This document shows, in pieces, positions 53,358 through 61,980 of a stretch of 64,000 bases of DNA. A model generated the notes under the pieces. That model saw only the letters and a list, made by a program, of their open reading frames with translations. It did not search any database and had not been told where the DNA came from. A program made the position numbers and the translations under genes. Source of the DNA: Lichenicola sp964236105 (GTDB taxonomy: Bacteria > Pseudomonadota > Alphaproteobacteria > Acetobacterales > Acetobacteraceae); contig CAXSBC010000003.1 in assembly GCA_964236105.1 (NCBI GenBank), positions 1 through 64,000 on the forward strand, given 5' to 3'. Every line of letters begins with the position of its first letter. The first letter of the stretch is position 1.

Positions 53358-56117
53358 TCAGAACGGCTTCAGCAGCCGGTCGAGATAGTCCAGCTCCTGC
53401 TGCGGCCTGGTCCGGTCGCTGTCGCGACGACGCAGCTCCTGCTCGATCTCGCGCGAGCGGGCCGGCTCCGCATGGTCGGGCACGTGGGTGTCGGATCCGT
53501 CATCCATGCCGGCATGGCCCGAGGCCATGTGGCGGCCGAGCGGATCGCGTGTGCCGTCCTGGTCCTGGCCGTCCGCCTCGTCCTGACCCGGTTCGGTGCC
53601 GCCATCCTGGCCCGTGCCGCCCTCGCCCGGCAGCAGCGCCAGGCCGGAACCGCCGCTGCCGCTGCCGTTGCCGCTGCCGCCGGACATCGCGCTCCGCATC
53701 TGTCCGGCGCCCTTCTGCAGTGCCGCGAGTGCCTGCATCTGGGCATCGACGGCCGGCCGGTCGCGTCCGCCGCCCAGCGCGTCGCGGGCGCGATCCATCG
53801 CCCGGGCGGCGTCGGCGAAGGAGTCCGCCTGCTTGCCGGTCAGCGACTTGAACTCGGTGCCGAGCTCGTCCAGGGCGCGTTGCAGCACATGCTGCGCGTG
53901 GCGATCCGCCTGCTGCTGCGGCTGCTGATCCGGCATCGGGGCCGGAGGGGCGGCGTTCTGTCCACCCGGTTTGCCGGCATCGGACGGACTGCCGTCCGGC
54001 GCCGCACCGGCCTGCGGCGCGTCGTTCATCGGAACGCCGAGCTGGCGCATCAGGGCCCGGGTCGCCGGATCCATGGCGCCGGCCGCCTGTCCCGCGTCCT
54101 CCCCGTCGCCGGACGTCACCCCGTCCGAGCGGGTCCGGGCCTGGTCCGCCTGCGCCTGGCGTGCCTGCGCACGATCGAGCAGCGAGGATTGGCGCTTCAC
54201 CAGGTCCTGCACCGCGTCCATCTGCTGCTTCGCCTGCTGTCGCGCTTCCGCCTGCTGGCGGGCGCTCTCCAGATCCTGCGGCGTGGCTGCCCGCATCTGG
54301 TCCAGCATCGCCTGCATCTGCGAGAGCTGACGCATCGCCTGGTCGGCATGGCCGCTGGCTGCGGCATCACGCATCTTCTGCAGCATCCGCGCGAGATCCT
54401 GGCCGCTCAGCATCGACTGGTCGGGCATCGCCGGCATCGTCGTGTGGTTGCGGGCGGCCTGGGCCGCGAGCTCCTGCATCCGCCGCGCGATCGCGGCGGT
54501 GAGGGCGGCGATCCTTGCCTGCAGCTCGGCCTGTGCGGCATCCGACTGCCCCTTGGCGCCCAGCTGCCGCATATGCTCGAGCTGTGCCGACAGCCGATCC
54601 TGCGCCGCGCGCACGTCGAGAGCGGCGCGCGCTCCGGCGCGGTCGTTATGCAGCCCGTCCTCCAGCGCCAGCGCCAGCTCCCACATCCGCGCGGAGGCCT
54701 CGTCCACGTGTCGGGCCTGCCCGTCCGGCAGGCGCAGCAGCGAGGCGTCGGTGCTGAGGTTCAGGAACAGGCTGCTGTCCTGCGCGAACGCGCCCGGCGT
54801 GTCGCCCAGCGCCTGCAGGTCGTCGGCCGCCTCGGCGGGCTGCTCCCGTCCCAGCGCCAGCCGGCGGCGGACATCCAGCACCGCGCGGGCGAGCGGGTTC
54901 CGGAACGGCCGTGCCGGCAGGCTGAAGCGGGCATCGGCGCTGCGACCGGTGCCGCCGGTCACGTCCGTGGCCACCAGCCTCGCCACCACCGCCTCGCCGG
55001 CCCAGGGATCCGCCGCCAGATCTGGCAGCGCCACGCCGCTCGCGGCCCGCGGCGCGCCCGGCAGCGGGATCGGCACCCGCAGCACCCGCGGCACGGTCCC
55101 GTTCGCCGGCTGCGCCAGCCGCAGTTCCGCGACCAGCGCCTGCACGCCGTAACGGTGCGTGACCGACCAGGGCAGGCTGGTGCGCCACGGCTCCTTCAGC
55201 GCCGGCCCGGGCGGCGTCGTCCAGCTGACCACGGGCGCCGCTGCGGGCTCGACCGCGAGCGTCCAGTCCGCCAGCCCGTAGCCCGCACCGCGCACCGTGA
55301 CATGGGTGCTGGCGGACAGCACCTGCTCGAGCGTCCAGCTCCGCTCCGACAGCCTGCCGAAGCGCGCCCCGCCCGTCATGACGATGGAGGGCCGGTCGGC
55401 GAGACCGGTCAGGCTCACGGTCAGCCGCGCGCCTGAGGGCGCCGCATAGTGTCCGTGCGGATCGGTCAGGAAGATCGGCGCGCCGCCGGCATAGTCCGGA
55501 GGCGTGATCCAGCCCTGCAGCACCGGGCGCGGCCCGAGCGGCACGTCAAGCCCGGGCCAGAACCCGGAGGCGATCCGGATGGGTGCCTGCCGCCCCGCCA
55601 TCACCAGGGCGATGCCCAGGGCGGCCAACAGGATCGGGCCGGAACGGAACCGGTCATGGGCGCGCAGGCCCAGCCGAGGCGATCCGACCGACAGGATGCG
55701 CAGCGACGCGCGGGTGCGCTCGAGATGCGCCTGCCAGATCAGGTCGGCGACGGCGTCCCCGGCGCCGGACGAGGCCGGCCGATCGCGCAGCGTCGAGAGC
55801 GGATGATGATGCAGCCGCGAGGCGCGCTCGATCCGATGCTCGCGCTCGGGCTGCGACGGGGCAACGATCGCGCGCAGGCGACGATGCAGCAGCTGTGCGA
55901 TGCCGAGGACCACGACCGCCAGCAGCACGGCATGCAGCCAGACCGGCAGGCGCTGCGGCAGCGTCAGCAGCGACAGCACCACCAGCACCAGCAGGATGCC
56001 GAGGCCGGGCAGCATCGCCGGCCAGATCCGCTCGATCCACAGCACGCGCCCCGCGCGGCGGCTTGCCTGCGCGAGCGGCGCGATCCCGGTGATCGGAAGC
56101 TGGTGCTGCTCGTTCAT
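53358..56117 (-). CDS. TIGR02302/DUF4175-family membrane protein
   Basis: A 919-residue protein of an alphaproteobacterial family. Two membrane segments lie in the first 90 residues, a third near 165. A beta-rich outer part follows, with GWITPPDYAGG and FLTDPHGHYAAPSGA. Residues 500-750 are Gln/Ala/Met-rich helices with many QQ and QAQA runs; the C-terminus has Gly/Ser- and Asp-rich low complexity and ends DYLDRLLKPF. Function unknown; the family is always next to lysA. It overlaps the lysA stop by four bases. Confidence 0.9.
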   Translation of the reverse strand: MNEQHQLPITGIAPLAQASRRAGRVLWIERIWPAMLPGLGILLVLVVLSLLTLPQRLPVWLHAVLLAVVVLGIAQLLHRRLRAIVAPSQPEREHRIERASRLHHHPLSTLRDRPASSGAGDAVADLIWQAHLERTRASLRILSVGSPRLGLRAHDRFRSGPILLAALGIALVMAGRQAPIRIASGFWPGLDVPLGPRPVLQGWITPPDYAGGAPIFLTDPHGHYAAPSGARLTVSLTGLADRPSIVMTGGARFGRLSERSWTLEQVLSASTHVTVRGAGYGLADWTLAVEPAAAPVVSWTTPPGPALKEPWRTSLPWSVTHRYGVQALVAELRLAQPANGTVPRVLRVPIPLPGAPRAASGVALPDLAADPWAGEAVVARLVATDVTGGTGRSADARFSLPARPFRNPLARAVLDVRRRLALGREQPAEAADDLQALGDTPGAFAQDSSLFLNLSTDASLLRLPDGQARHVDEASARMWELALALEDGLHNDRAGARAALDVRAAQDRLSAQLEHMRQLGAKGQSDAAQAELQARIAALTAAIARRMQELAAQAARNHTTMPAMPDQSMLSGQDLARMLQKMRDAAASGHADQAMRQLSQMQAMLDQMRAATPQDLESARQQAEARQQAKQQMDAVQDLVKRQSSLLDRAQARQAQADQARTRSDGVTSGDGEDAGQAAGAMDPATRALMRQLGVPMNDAPQAGAAPDGSPSDAGKPGGQNAAPPAPMPDQQPQQQADRHAQHVLQRALDELGTEFKSLTGKQADSFADAARAMDRARDALGGGRDRPAVDAQMQALAALQKGAGQMRSAMSGGSGNGSGSGGSGLALLPGEGGTGQDGGTEPGQDEADGQDQDGTRDPLGRHMASGHAGMDDGSDTHVPDHAEPARSREIEQELRRRDSDRTRPQQELDYLDRLLKPF

Positions 56118-57502
56118 CCGGCCTCCGCGGTCCTGGCGTGGGACGGCAGGATCCAGTCCGGCACGATCTCGCCCGCCCAGAGCTGCTCGACCCGCTGACG
56201 GGCGCGGATGGTGGTCCAGCGACCGTCATCCACCAGCGCCTGCGCCGCGAGCGGTCGGGCGTTGTAGGTCGAGCTCATCACCGCGCCGTAGGCGCCGGTA
56301 TCGAGGATCGCGACCCGCGCGCCGGGCCGCAGCGCCGGGAGCAGACGGCTCCGCGCCAGCATGTCGCCGCTCTCGCAGACCGGACCGACCAGATGCGCCG
56401 GCGCTGGCGGCTGCACCGCGTCGCGAGAGCCGAGCGGCACCACCCCGTGCCAGGAGTCGTACAGGCTCGGCCGCAGCAGGTCGTTCATCGCCGCGTCGAG
56501 CACGACGAAGGGTGCCGCCCCGTTCGCGCCCTGCTTGACCCTGAGCACCGTCGACAGCAGCAGCCCCGCCGGCGCCACCAGCCACCGACCGGGTTCGACC
56601 AGCAGCCGCAACCCGAGGCCGCCGAGGGTGCTGCGGATCGCGTGCGCAAGGGCGCGCGGCGAGCCGTCGACCTCGTTGCGGTAGCTGATGCCAAGGCCGC
56701 CCCCGCAATCGACCACCGACACCGCGTGCCCGGCCTGCCGCACCTGTCCGACCAGCGTCGCGATGCGTGCGTAGGCGGCGGCGAACGGCGCCATCCGGGT
56801 GATCTGGCTGCCGATATGCACGGCAAATCCCGCCGGATCGAGACCCGGCAACGTGGCCGCCAGCGCATACAGGCCCGCAGCCTCGTCATGGGCGACGCCG
56901 AACTTGCTGTCGGCCAGCCCGGTGGCGATCTTGGCATGGGTGCCGGCGTCGATGTCGGGGTTGACGCGCAGCACGACCCGCGCGCGCCGCCCGGCCGCGG
57001 CAGCCAGGCTCGACAGGCGCTCGAGCTCCTCGCGGCTCTCGATGTTGATCTGCGCGATCGACCGTGACAGGGCCAGCGTCAGCTCGTCGTCCGACTTGCC
57101 GACCCCGGAGAACACGATCCGGTCCGGTGCGATGCCGGCCTCGAGGGCACGCCGCAGCTCGCCGCCGCTGACCACGTCGGCTCCGGCACCCTCGTCCGCC
57201 AGGACGCGCAGGACCGCCAGATGATCGTTGGCCTTCACGGCGTAATGGATCGACGCGTCCACGCCTGCTTCCGCGAGCGCCGCATGGAGGCGTCGGTAGC
57301 GCGCGCGCAGCGTGCCGGCTCCGGTCACCCAGGTCGGGGTGCCGAGCTCGGCTGCGATGGCGCCGAGCGGAACCTGTTCCAGCATCAGCCCGTCCAGCCC
57401 GTGCAGGCGCAGATGCGGCCGGCCGGCCAACAGCTCGGCAACCGTCGGATCCTGGTCGAGATCGGCCGCATCGGCAGCCATGTGACGGGACGGAGTTGGC
57501 AT
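56114..57502 (-). CDS. lysA: Diaminopimelate decarboxylase
   Basis: A 462-residue PLP enzyme making L-lysine from meso-diaminopimelate. SIHYAVKAND holds the cofactor Lys90; VSGGELRRAL, HIGSQI, the glycine-rich DCGGGLGISY phosphate loop, EPGRWLVA, and CESGDMLAR with the catalytic Cys are all present. The start at 57502 gives a 38-residue Asp-rich leader typical of alphaproteobacterial LysA. It reads into the TIGR02302 gene with ATGA overlap. Upstream, the expected argH and lipoprotein genes are 5.2 kb away, displaced by unrelated genes. Confidence 0.95.
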   Translation of the reverse strand: MPTPSRHMAADAADLDQDPTVAELLAGRPHLRLHGLDGLMLEQVPLGAIAAELGTPTWVTGAGTLRARYRRLHAALAEAGVDASIHYAVKANDHLAVLRVLADEGAGADVVSGGELRRALEAGIAPDRIVFSGVGKSDDELTLALSRSIAQINIESREELERLSSLAAAAGRRARVVLRVNPDIDAGTHAKIATGLADSKFGVAHDEAAGLYALAATLPGLDPAGFAVHIGSQITRMAPFAAAYARIATLVGQVRQAGHAVSVVDCGGGLGISYRNEVDGSPRALAHAIRSTLGGLGLRLLVEPGRWLVAPAGLLLSTVLRVKQGANGAAPFVVLDAAMNDLLRPSLYDSWHGVVPLGSRDAVQPPAPAHLVGPVCESGDMLARSRLLPALRPGARVAILDTGAYGAVMSSTYNARPLAAQALVDDGRWTTIRARQRVEQLWAGEIVPDWILPSHARTAEAG

Positions 57503-57600
57503 CCGCTCAACCTAGGGGACCCCCCGCCAGTCTCCAAGTACCTCGTCGATGGCGCCGTGACCGGCCCGGCGATAACGTTCATGGATCATGCAGACGCCAG

Positions 57601-57624
57601 GACAGGATCGATGACAGGATCGAT
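57601..57624 (+). repeat. 12-base tandem duplication holding two starts of cdd
   Basis: GACAGGATCGAT occurs twice, end to end, at 57601-57612 and 57613-57624. Each copy carries an AGGA site and an ATG (57611 and 57623), in frame with each other. The duplication would give two alternative starts differing by four residues and is a potential slippage site. Confidence 0.8.
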
Positions 57625-58030
57625 GGACGACGCGATGATCGAGGCGGCCCTGGCGGCGCGCCGTCAGGCCTATGCGCGCTACTCGAACTTCCCCGTCGGT
57701 GCCGCGATCCGCTGCGAGCGCGGCATGATCCATGCGGGCTGCAACGTGGAGAACGCGGCCTATCCTCAGGGGGTCTGCGCGGAGGCGGGCGCGATCTCGT
57801 CCCTGATCCTGGCCGGCAGCCGTCGCATCGAGGCCGTCGTCGTCGCCGGTGGCGGGCCGGCGCCCTGCACGCCCTGCGGGGGTTGCCGGCAGAAGCTACG
57901 CGAGTTCGCAGGCCCCGGAGTCGGGATCAGCATGGTCGATCCGGCCGGCCGGGTGGTCCTGGTTCGGAGCCTTGCCGAACTGCTGCCGGACGCGTTCGGT
58001 CCGGATCACCTGCCGCCGCCGCCGGCCTGA
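57623..58030 (+). CDS. cdd: Cytidine deaminase
   Basis: A 135-residue zinc enzyme converting cytidine to uridine. YSNFPVGAAI, CNVENAAYPQGVCAEAGAI (zinc Cys and catalytic Glu) and CTPCGGCRQKLREF (the zinc cysteines) match the short homotetrameric Cdd. Three in-frame ATGs exist (57581, 57611, 57623). The last matches the usual family start; the middle one also has a good site. It is divergent from lysA and convergent with the repeat-bearing glycosyltransferase. Pyrimidine salvage; no companion gene such as deoA next to it. Confidence 0.93.
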   Translation: MDDAMIEAALAARRQAYARYSNFPVGAAIRCERGMIHAGCNVENAAYPQGVCAEAGAISSLILAGSRRIEAVVVAGGGPAPCTPCGGCRQKLREFAGPGVGISMVDPAGRVVLVRSLAELLPDAFGPDHLPPPPA

Positions 58031-58051
58031 GTGCTGCCATCGCTGCGACGG

Positions 58052-60655
58052 CTACGGGGTATCGGCCGGTGCCGCGGGAAGCGGGACCGCGCACGTCTCG
58101 GCGAGCAGCCGCCGCAGGGACTGGTGCCAATCCGCCCAGCTCGGACCGCCGGGCGGCGGCGGACGGCTGGCCCGGGTTCGCCGGGCGGGACGGTTGCCGC
58201 GCGTCATGACGGCGTCGGCCATGGCATCGAGATCGAGATAGGCGACCTCCAGCAGCCTGTCGGCGTCGTCCACCGGGCCGGCGCCGGTGTCGCCGCCGGC
58301 AAAGCGCACGATCGGCAGGCCGCTGCTGCGCGCCTCGAGGCCGGCGACGCCGATGGCGGCATCGCGTGCGGTCTGCAGGAACAGGTCGGCACCCAGCAGC
58401 ATCGACGCCGCCTGGTCCTGCGGTCCGAGCAGCTTCACCCGGTCCGACAGGCCGAGCCGATCGATGTCGCGCTGGCAGAGGGCGGCGAACAGCGGATCGT
58501 CGGCGCCGCCCATCCACAGGAAGCAGGACTGATGCAGGGCGCTGGCGGCCGGCGCCTCCTGCCGCGCGCGCGTCACCACCAGGCTCGCGATCCGGATGAA
58601 CAGGTCGGTGCCGTTGCGGAAGTCGATCGCGCCGCTGCCGACTATCACCAGGGCGTCCGGCTGCAGCGCGAGCCGTTCGCGCAGGGCAAAGCTCGCCTCC
58701 CGGGCATCCAGCCCGATCGGGGGCGGGGTGACCCCGTCAGCCAGCGAGACCACCTGCCGGGGCGGCAGCCCGTAATGCCGCACCAGGGCGTCGCGTGCCG
58801 CCTCGGAGTTGGTCAGGATGCACGCGGCGTCGCGCGACAGCGCCTGCATCGTCTGGTGGCCGCCCAGCAGGCTGTCGATCGAGACCGGCATCTCGTGCAG
58901 CCAGGCGACCACGCCGAGCCGCAGCCGGCTGGCGGGCGACACCACATCGGGCATGGCGGCGCTGGTGACGATGACCACGCCATGCGCGGACAGGTCGCGG
59001 AAGGAATGGAGGATGTCGGCCAGCCGGTCCGTCTGCCTCGCCGCATTCGTTCGCTCGCGGGCAAGCACGAGTGTCGGCACCAGGGCGGCGAAGGCTGGCG
59101 TCAGCGGCCCGTCATGCCGGATGATCACCCGACAGCTCAGATCGGCGTCGGCGGCCATTTCCTGCAGCGCACGCAGCGCACACAGGGCGATGTCGCCATG
59201 CGACGCTTCCTGCACCACCAGCAGGATCGGCGTCGCCGCCGCGCCGTCTGTCGGTCGGGCCTGCGCCGCCGGGAGTCCGGTCGCGGGCAGGAGCCAGTCA
59301 TGGTGGTCGATCGGTGCCGGCAGCGGCGACAGCCTGTCCGCACGGCCGACCGCAAGATAATGGCTGAGAGGCGGCCTGCCGTCGGCCAGCGCCTCCGCGC
59401 AGGCGGGATGGCAGGTCGCGTAGTAGGCCGGGTCGAAGTCGGCGGAAAGGCGCTGCAGGTGGGTGCCCGGCGTGCGCAGGAAATGCGCGAGCGGACCACC
59501 GCTTTCGCCGGCGGCCTCGGGATGATCGAGGAGGTAGCGCGCCGCCGGAAAGAACGGGTTGGGATCGCGTGCCTCGCTCGCGCCGTAGCGCACGTAGTGG
59601 ATGAAGGGTGCGACGTCGTTCTCGACCACGTCGCTGTTCTGGCTCCGATAGAACCAGGTGTCGAACAGCGGGTGCGGATCCCGATTCTCCGGCAGGCCGA
59701 ACTCGAGGAAGTGCAGGAACGGATCGACCCCGGACGTCGCCAGATCCGGATGCTGATGCAGGTAGTGCGCCGGATCGAACAGCGGGTTCGGCGAGCGGCC
59801 GGGGCCGCAGCCGGCGGTCGCGAAATGCAGCAGCGCCTCGCTCGGCGTGATCCTGTCCGGGCAGAGGGCGGCGTAGTGGGCGGCATCGAACAGCCAGTGG
59901 GGACGTGCCTGCTCGTGGAGTCCCTGGCGCAGATAATGCGCCAGCGGATCGATGCCGACCGCCTCGATATCCGGGCGCTGCTCCAGGTAGGCGAGCGGAT
60001 CGAAGAGCGGATGCGGCTGCAGCCTGTCGCGCCAGCCCTGCAGCACATAGTGGATGAGCGGGTGCAGCGCCTTGTCGCCGCCGCGCAGGCGACGCCGATA
60101 ATAGGCCATGTCGAACAGCGGGTTCGGCCGGCGGTTCTCCCGCCGTCCGGCGCCGAGCAGGTGCGTGAGCGGATTGATGCCGTCCTGAAGCACGGGAAAC
60201 TGACGTGCGTAGAAGCCCGCATCCAGCAGCGGATGCGGATCGAGCCCGGCCCGGATGCCGACCTTCAGGTAGTGCAGGAACAGGAAGTCGCGTGTCGCCG
60301 GACCGCCGGGCTGGCGCAGATAGAAATCCGGATCGAACAGCGCGCAGGGCGAGCGGCCTTCGGCCAGTCCGGAGCTGAGGAAGTGATCGAGTGGATCGAT
60401 GCCGCTCGCCGCCACGTCCGGATGGCTCGACAGGTAGAAGCTCCGGTCGAACAGCAGGCGGATCGTCGCCAGGGCCGGGCGGTCCGGCGTGATCGCGGCA
60501 CGCTCCGGCTCGACGACGGCCAGCATCTGCATCGGCGGCGCCTCGTCGCCGGCCATCGCCGTCATCCCCGGCTGCGTTGCGGCGTCGTGATCGCCAAGGC
60601 CGCTGCATCCGTCGGTCTGGATGCACGCCCGTTCCATGAACGCGTCCGTTGCCAT
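58052..60655 (-). CDS. Repeat-bearing glycosyltransferase (GT4-like)
   Basis: An 867-residue protein. Residues about 67-450 contain about ten repeats of 37 residues, each starting LFDPxxY and going on with a PDV-like turn, a DPLxHYL helix and a GxxExRxPxP end. Residues about 474-840 resemble a GT-B glycosyltransferase: SCRVIIRHDGPL, WLHEMPVSIDSL, TNSEAARDALVRHYGLP, then VIVGSGAIDFRNGTDLFI and DLFLQTARDAAIGVAGLEA, which is the nucleotide-sugar domain of family GT4. Similar repeats are found in large glycosyltransferases of other bacteria; their role is unknown. It stands in the insert between lysA and argH. Confidence 0.8.
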   Translation of the reverse strand: MATDAFMERACIQTDGCSGLGDHDAATQPGMTAMAGDEAPPMQMLAVVEPERAAITPDRPALATIRLLFDRSFYLSSHPDVAASGIDPLDHFLSSGLAEGRSPCALFDPDFYLRQPGGPATRDFLFLHYLKVGIRAGLDPHPLLDAGFYARQFPVLQDGINPLTHLLGAGRRENRRPNPLFDMAYYRRRLRGGDKALHPLIHYVLQGWRDRLQPHPLFDPLAYLEQRPDIEAVGIDPLAHYLRQGLHEQARPHWLFDAAHYAALCPDRITPSEALLHFATAGCGPGRSPNPLFDPAHYLHQHPDLATSGVDPFLHFLEFGLPENRDPHPLFDTWFYRSQNSDVVENDVAPFIHYVRYGASEARDPNPFFPAARYLLDHPEAAGESGGPLAHFLRTPGTHLQRLSADFDPAYYATCHPACAEALADGRPPLSHYLAVGRADRLSPLPAPIDHHDWLLPATGLPAAQARPTDGAAATPILLVVQEASHGDIALCALRALQEMAADADLSCRVIIRHDGPLTPAFAALVPTLVLARERTNAARQTDRLADILHSFRDLSAHGVVIVTSAAMPDVVSPASRLRLGVVAWLHEMPVSIDSLLGGHQTMQALSRDAACILTNSEAARDALVRHYGLPPRQVVSLADGVTPPPIGLDAREASFALRERLALQPDALVIVGSGAIDFRNGTDLFIRIASLVVTRARQEAPAASALHQSCFLWMGGADDPLFAALCQRDIDRLGLSDRVKLLGPQDQAASMLLGADLFLQTARDAAIGVAGLEARSSGLPIVRFAGGDTGAGPVDDADRLLEVAYLDLDAMADAVMTRGNRPARRTRASRPPPPGGPSWADWHQSLRRLLAETCAVPLPAAPADTP
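59315..60460 (-). repeat. About ten 37-codon repeats in the glycosyltransferase N-terminus
   Basis: The repeats all have Phe-Asp, a Tyr or Phe three residues later, a DPL/NPL-His-Tyr/Phe core and a Gly, Arg, Pro end. They are diverged in residue choice: units 1, 5, 7 and 8 are closest to the consensus; units 2, 3, 4, 6, 9 and 10 have drifted. An alpha-solenoid or stacked helical arrangement is likely. Confidence 0.75.
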
Positions 60656-60784
60656 CGCTTCATCCTGCCTCGATCCGGTCGAACCTGACGGTTTCGATTT
60701 AAAGCCCGGTTAATGGCCGGCCGGCAGGCGGAACCGGCCTGTGCGTCGCTCGTTCGACAAGCAGCAGACGGAGCGATCGATCTC

Positions 60785-61606
60785 ATGGCATTCATGAAAA
60801 GCGTTGACGGGACGAGCCTGTTTTACAAGGACTGGGGTTCCGGCCGGCCAGTGGTGTTCGTTCATGGCTGGCCGCTCAACGCCGACATGTGGGAGTATCA
60901 GATGGTCCCGCTGGTGCGGCGGGGGCTGCGTACCATCGCCTATGATCGCCGCGGATTCGGCCGGTCCGACCAGCCTGGCGGTCGTTACGACTACGACGTG
61001 CTGGCCGACGACCTTGCAGCGCTTCTGGACACGCTGGATCTGCATGAGGTGACGCTTGTCGGGTTCTCGATGGGCGGTGGCGAGGTCGCACGATATCTCG
61101 CGCGTCATGGCAGTGCGCGGATCGCCAGGACCGTGCTGCTGGCCGGGGTGCCGCCGTTCCTGCTCAAGACCGCCGACAATCCCGACGGTGTCGATCGCGG
61201 CGTGTTCGATCAGATGGTCGAGCAGATCGTCGCCGATCGTCCGCACTTTCTGGCGAGCCTCGGCAAGATGCTCTACGGCGTCGGCCTGCTGACCTCTCCG
61301 GTATCGGCCGAGTTGCTGGCCTGGACCGGAAGCATGGCGCTGCAGGGCTCGGCGCTGGCGACGATCGACTGCGTGCGGCTGTTCTCGGAGACGGACTTCC
61401 GGCGCGACCTGGCGGGGTTCGACAGGCCGACCCTGGTGATCCACGGCACCGGCGATGCGACGGTGCCGATCGAGGTGTCGGGCCGGCGCAGCGCTGCGAT
61501 GATCCCAGGGTCCCGGCTGGTCGAATACGAGGGCGCTCCGCACGGACTGTTCTATACCGAGCGCGACAAGCTCAACGCGGACCTGCTGGCCTTCATCGGC
61601 GCATGA
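60785..61606 (+). CDS. Alpha/beta hydrolase (non-haem chloroperoxidase-like)
   Basis: A 273-residue cytoplasmic hydrolase. VFVHGWPLNADMW forms the oxyanion loop; RRGFGRSDQP follows; GFSMGGG holds the nucleophile Ser95; VIHGTGDATVP gives the acidic Asp and GAPHGLFYTERD the His. The sequence fits the cofactor-free haloperoxidase/arylesterase group. GGAG lies before ATG 60785. It is divergent from the repeat-bearing glycosyltransferase. Substrate unknown; ester or perhydrolysis activity is a family inference. Confidence 0.88.
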   Translation: MAFMKSVDGTSLFYKDWGSGRPVVFVHGWPLNADMWEYQMVPLVRRGLRTIAYDRRGFGRSDQPGGRYDYDVLADDLAALLDTLDLHEVTLVGFSMGGGEVARYLARHGSARIARTVLLAGVPPFLLKTADNPDGVDRGVFDQMVEQIVADRPHFLASLGKMLYGVGLLTSPVSAELLAWTGSMALQGSALATIDCVRLFSETDFRRDLAGFDRPTLVIHGTGDATVPIEVSGRRSAAMIPGSRLVEYEGAPHGLFYTERDKLNADLLAFIGA

Positions 61607-61980
61607 TGGCCGCCGCCACCGGTTTCCGGCGGTGGCGCGCCGACGCGGCTCAGCGGTCGGACCGCGCCGTGCCGTCGAACGTGCGGTCGACGCCGGGATC
61701 ATCCGGGAACATGCGGCCGTAGAGCCTGTCCTTCGCGGCGTCCGACCACGCCGTCCGGCGTCCTGAGCCGGCAACGGCGCGACTGCCGGCGAGGGCTCGC
61801 GCCGTGATCCAGTCGAGCCTGGCTGCGGTATCCGGCGCCACCTCGTCGCAGCCGCCAGTGATGGATCTCCGCTCGGTTTCCGTCACGATGCGCTCCCGTC
61901 TCCACGACGCCGCTCAAGCTGAGGACGCTCTGTGGCGCCTTGATGGCGCGGATGCAGGGTGAGCCTGCCCGGGGAAACGA
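61607..61980. other. Intergenic region with one small ORF
   Basis: These 374 bases hold a small minus-strand ORF (61650-61886) and a short hairpin (61614-61621 paired with 61630-61637) just after the hydrolase stop. The remaining part carries the promoter of the protease gene; I see no strong box. Confidence 0.4.
61650..61886 (-). CDS. Small hypothetical protein
   Basis: A 78-residue, mixed-charge soluble protein, starting with GTG at 61886, which has GGAG seven bases upstream. No signal peptide or membrane segment is present; the C-terminal half (DAAKDRLYGRMFPDDPGVD) looks protein-like. I do not recognise it, and a competing frame of 72 codons overlaps it. It could be spurious. Confidence 0.4.
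   Translation of the reverse strand: MTETERRSITGGCDEVAPDTAARLDWITARALAGSRAVAGSGRRTAWSDAAKDRLYGRMFPDDPGVDRTFDGTARSDR

Noticed and set aside
61699..61917. 72-codon frame overlapping the small ORF at 61650-61886
   Set aside because: Arg/His/Gly-rich composition, less protein-like than the neighbouring frame, which also has the better ribosome-binding site.
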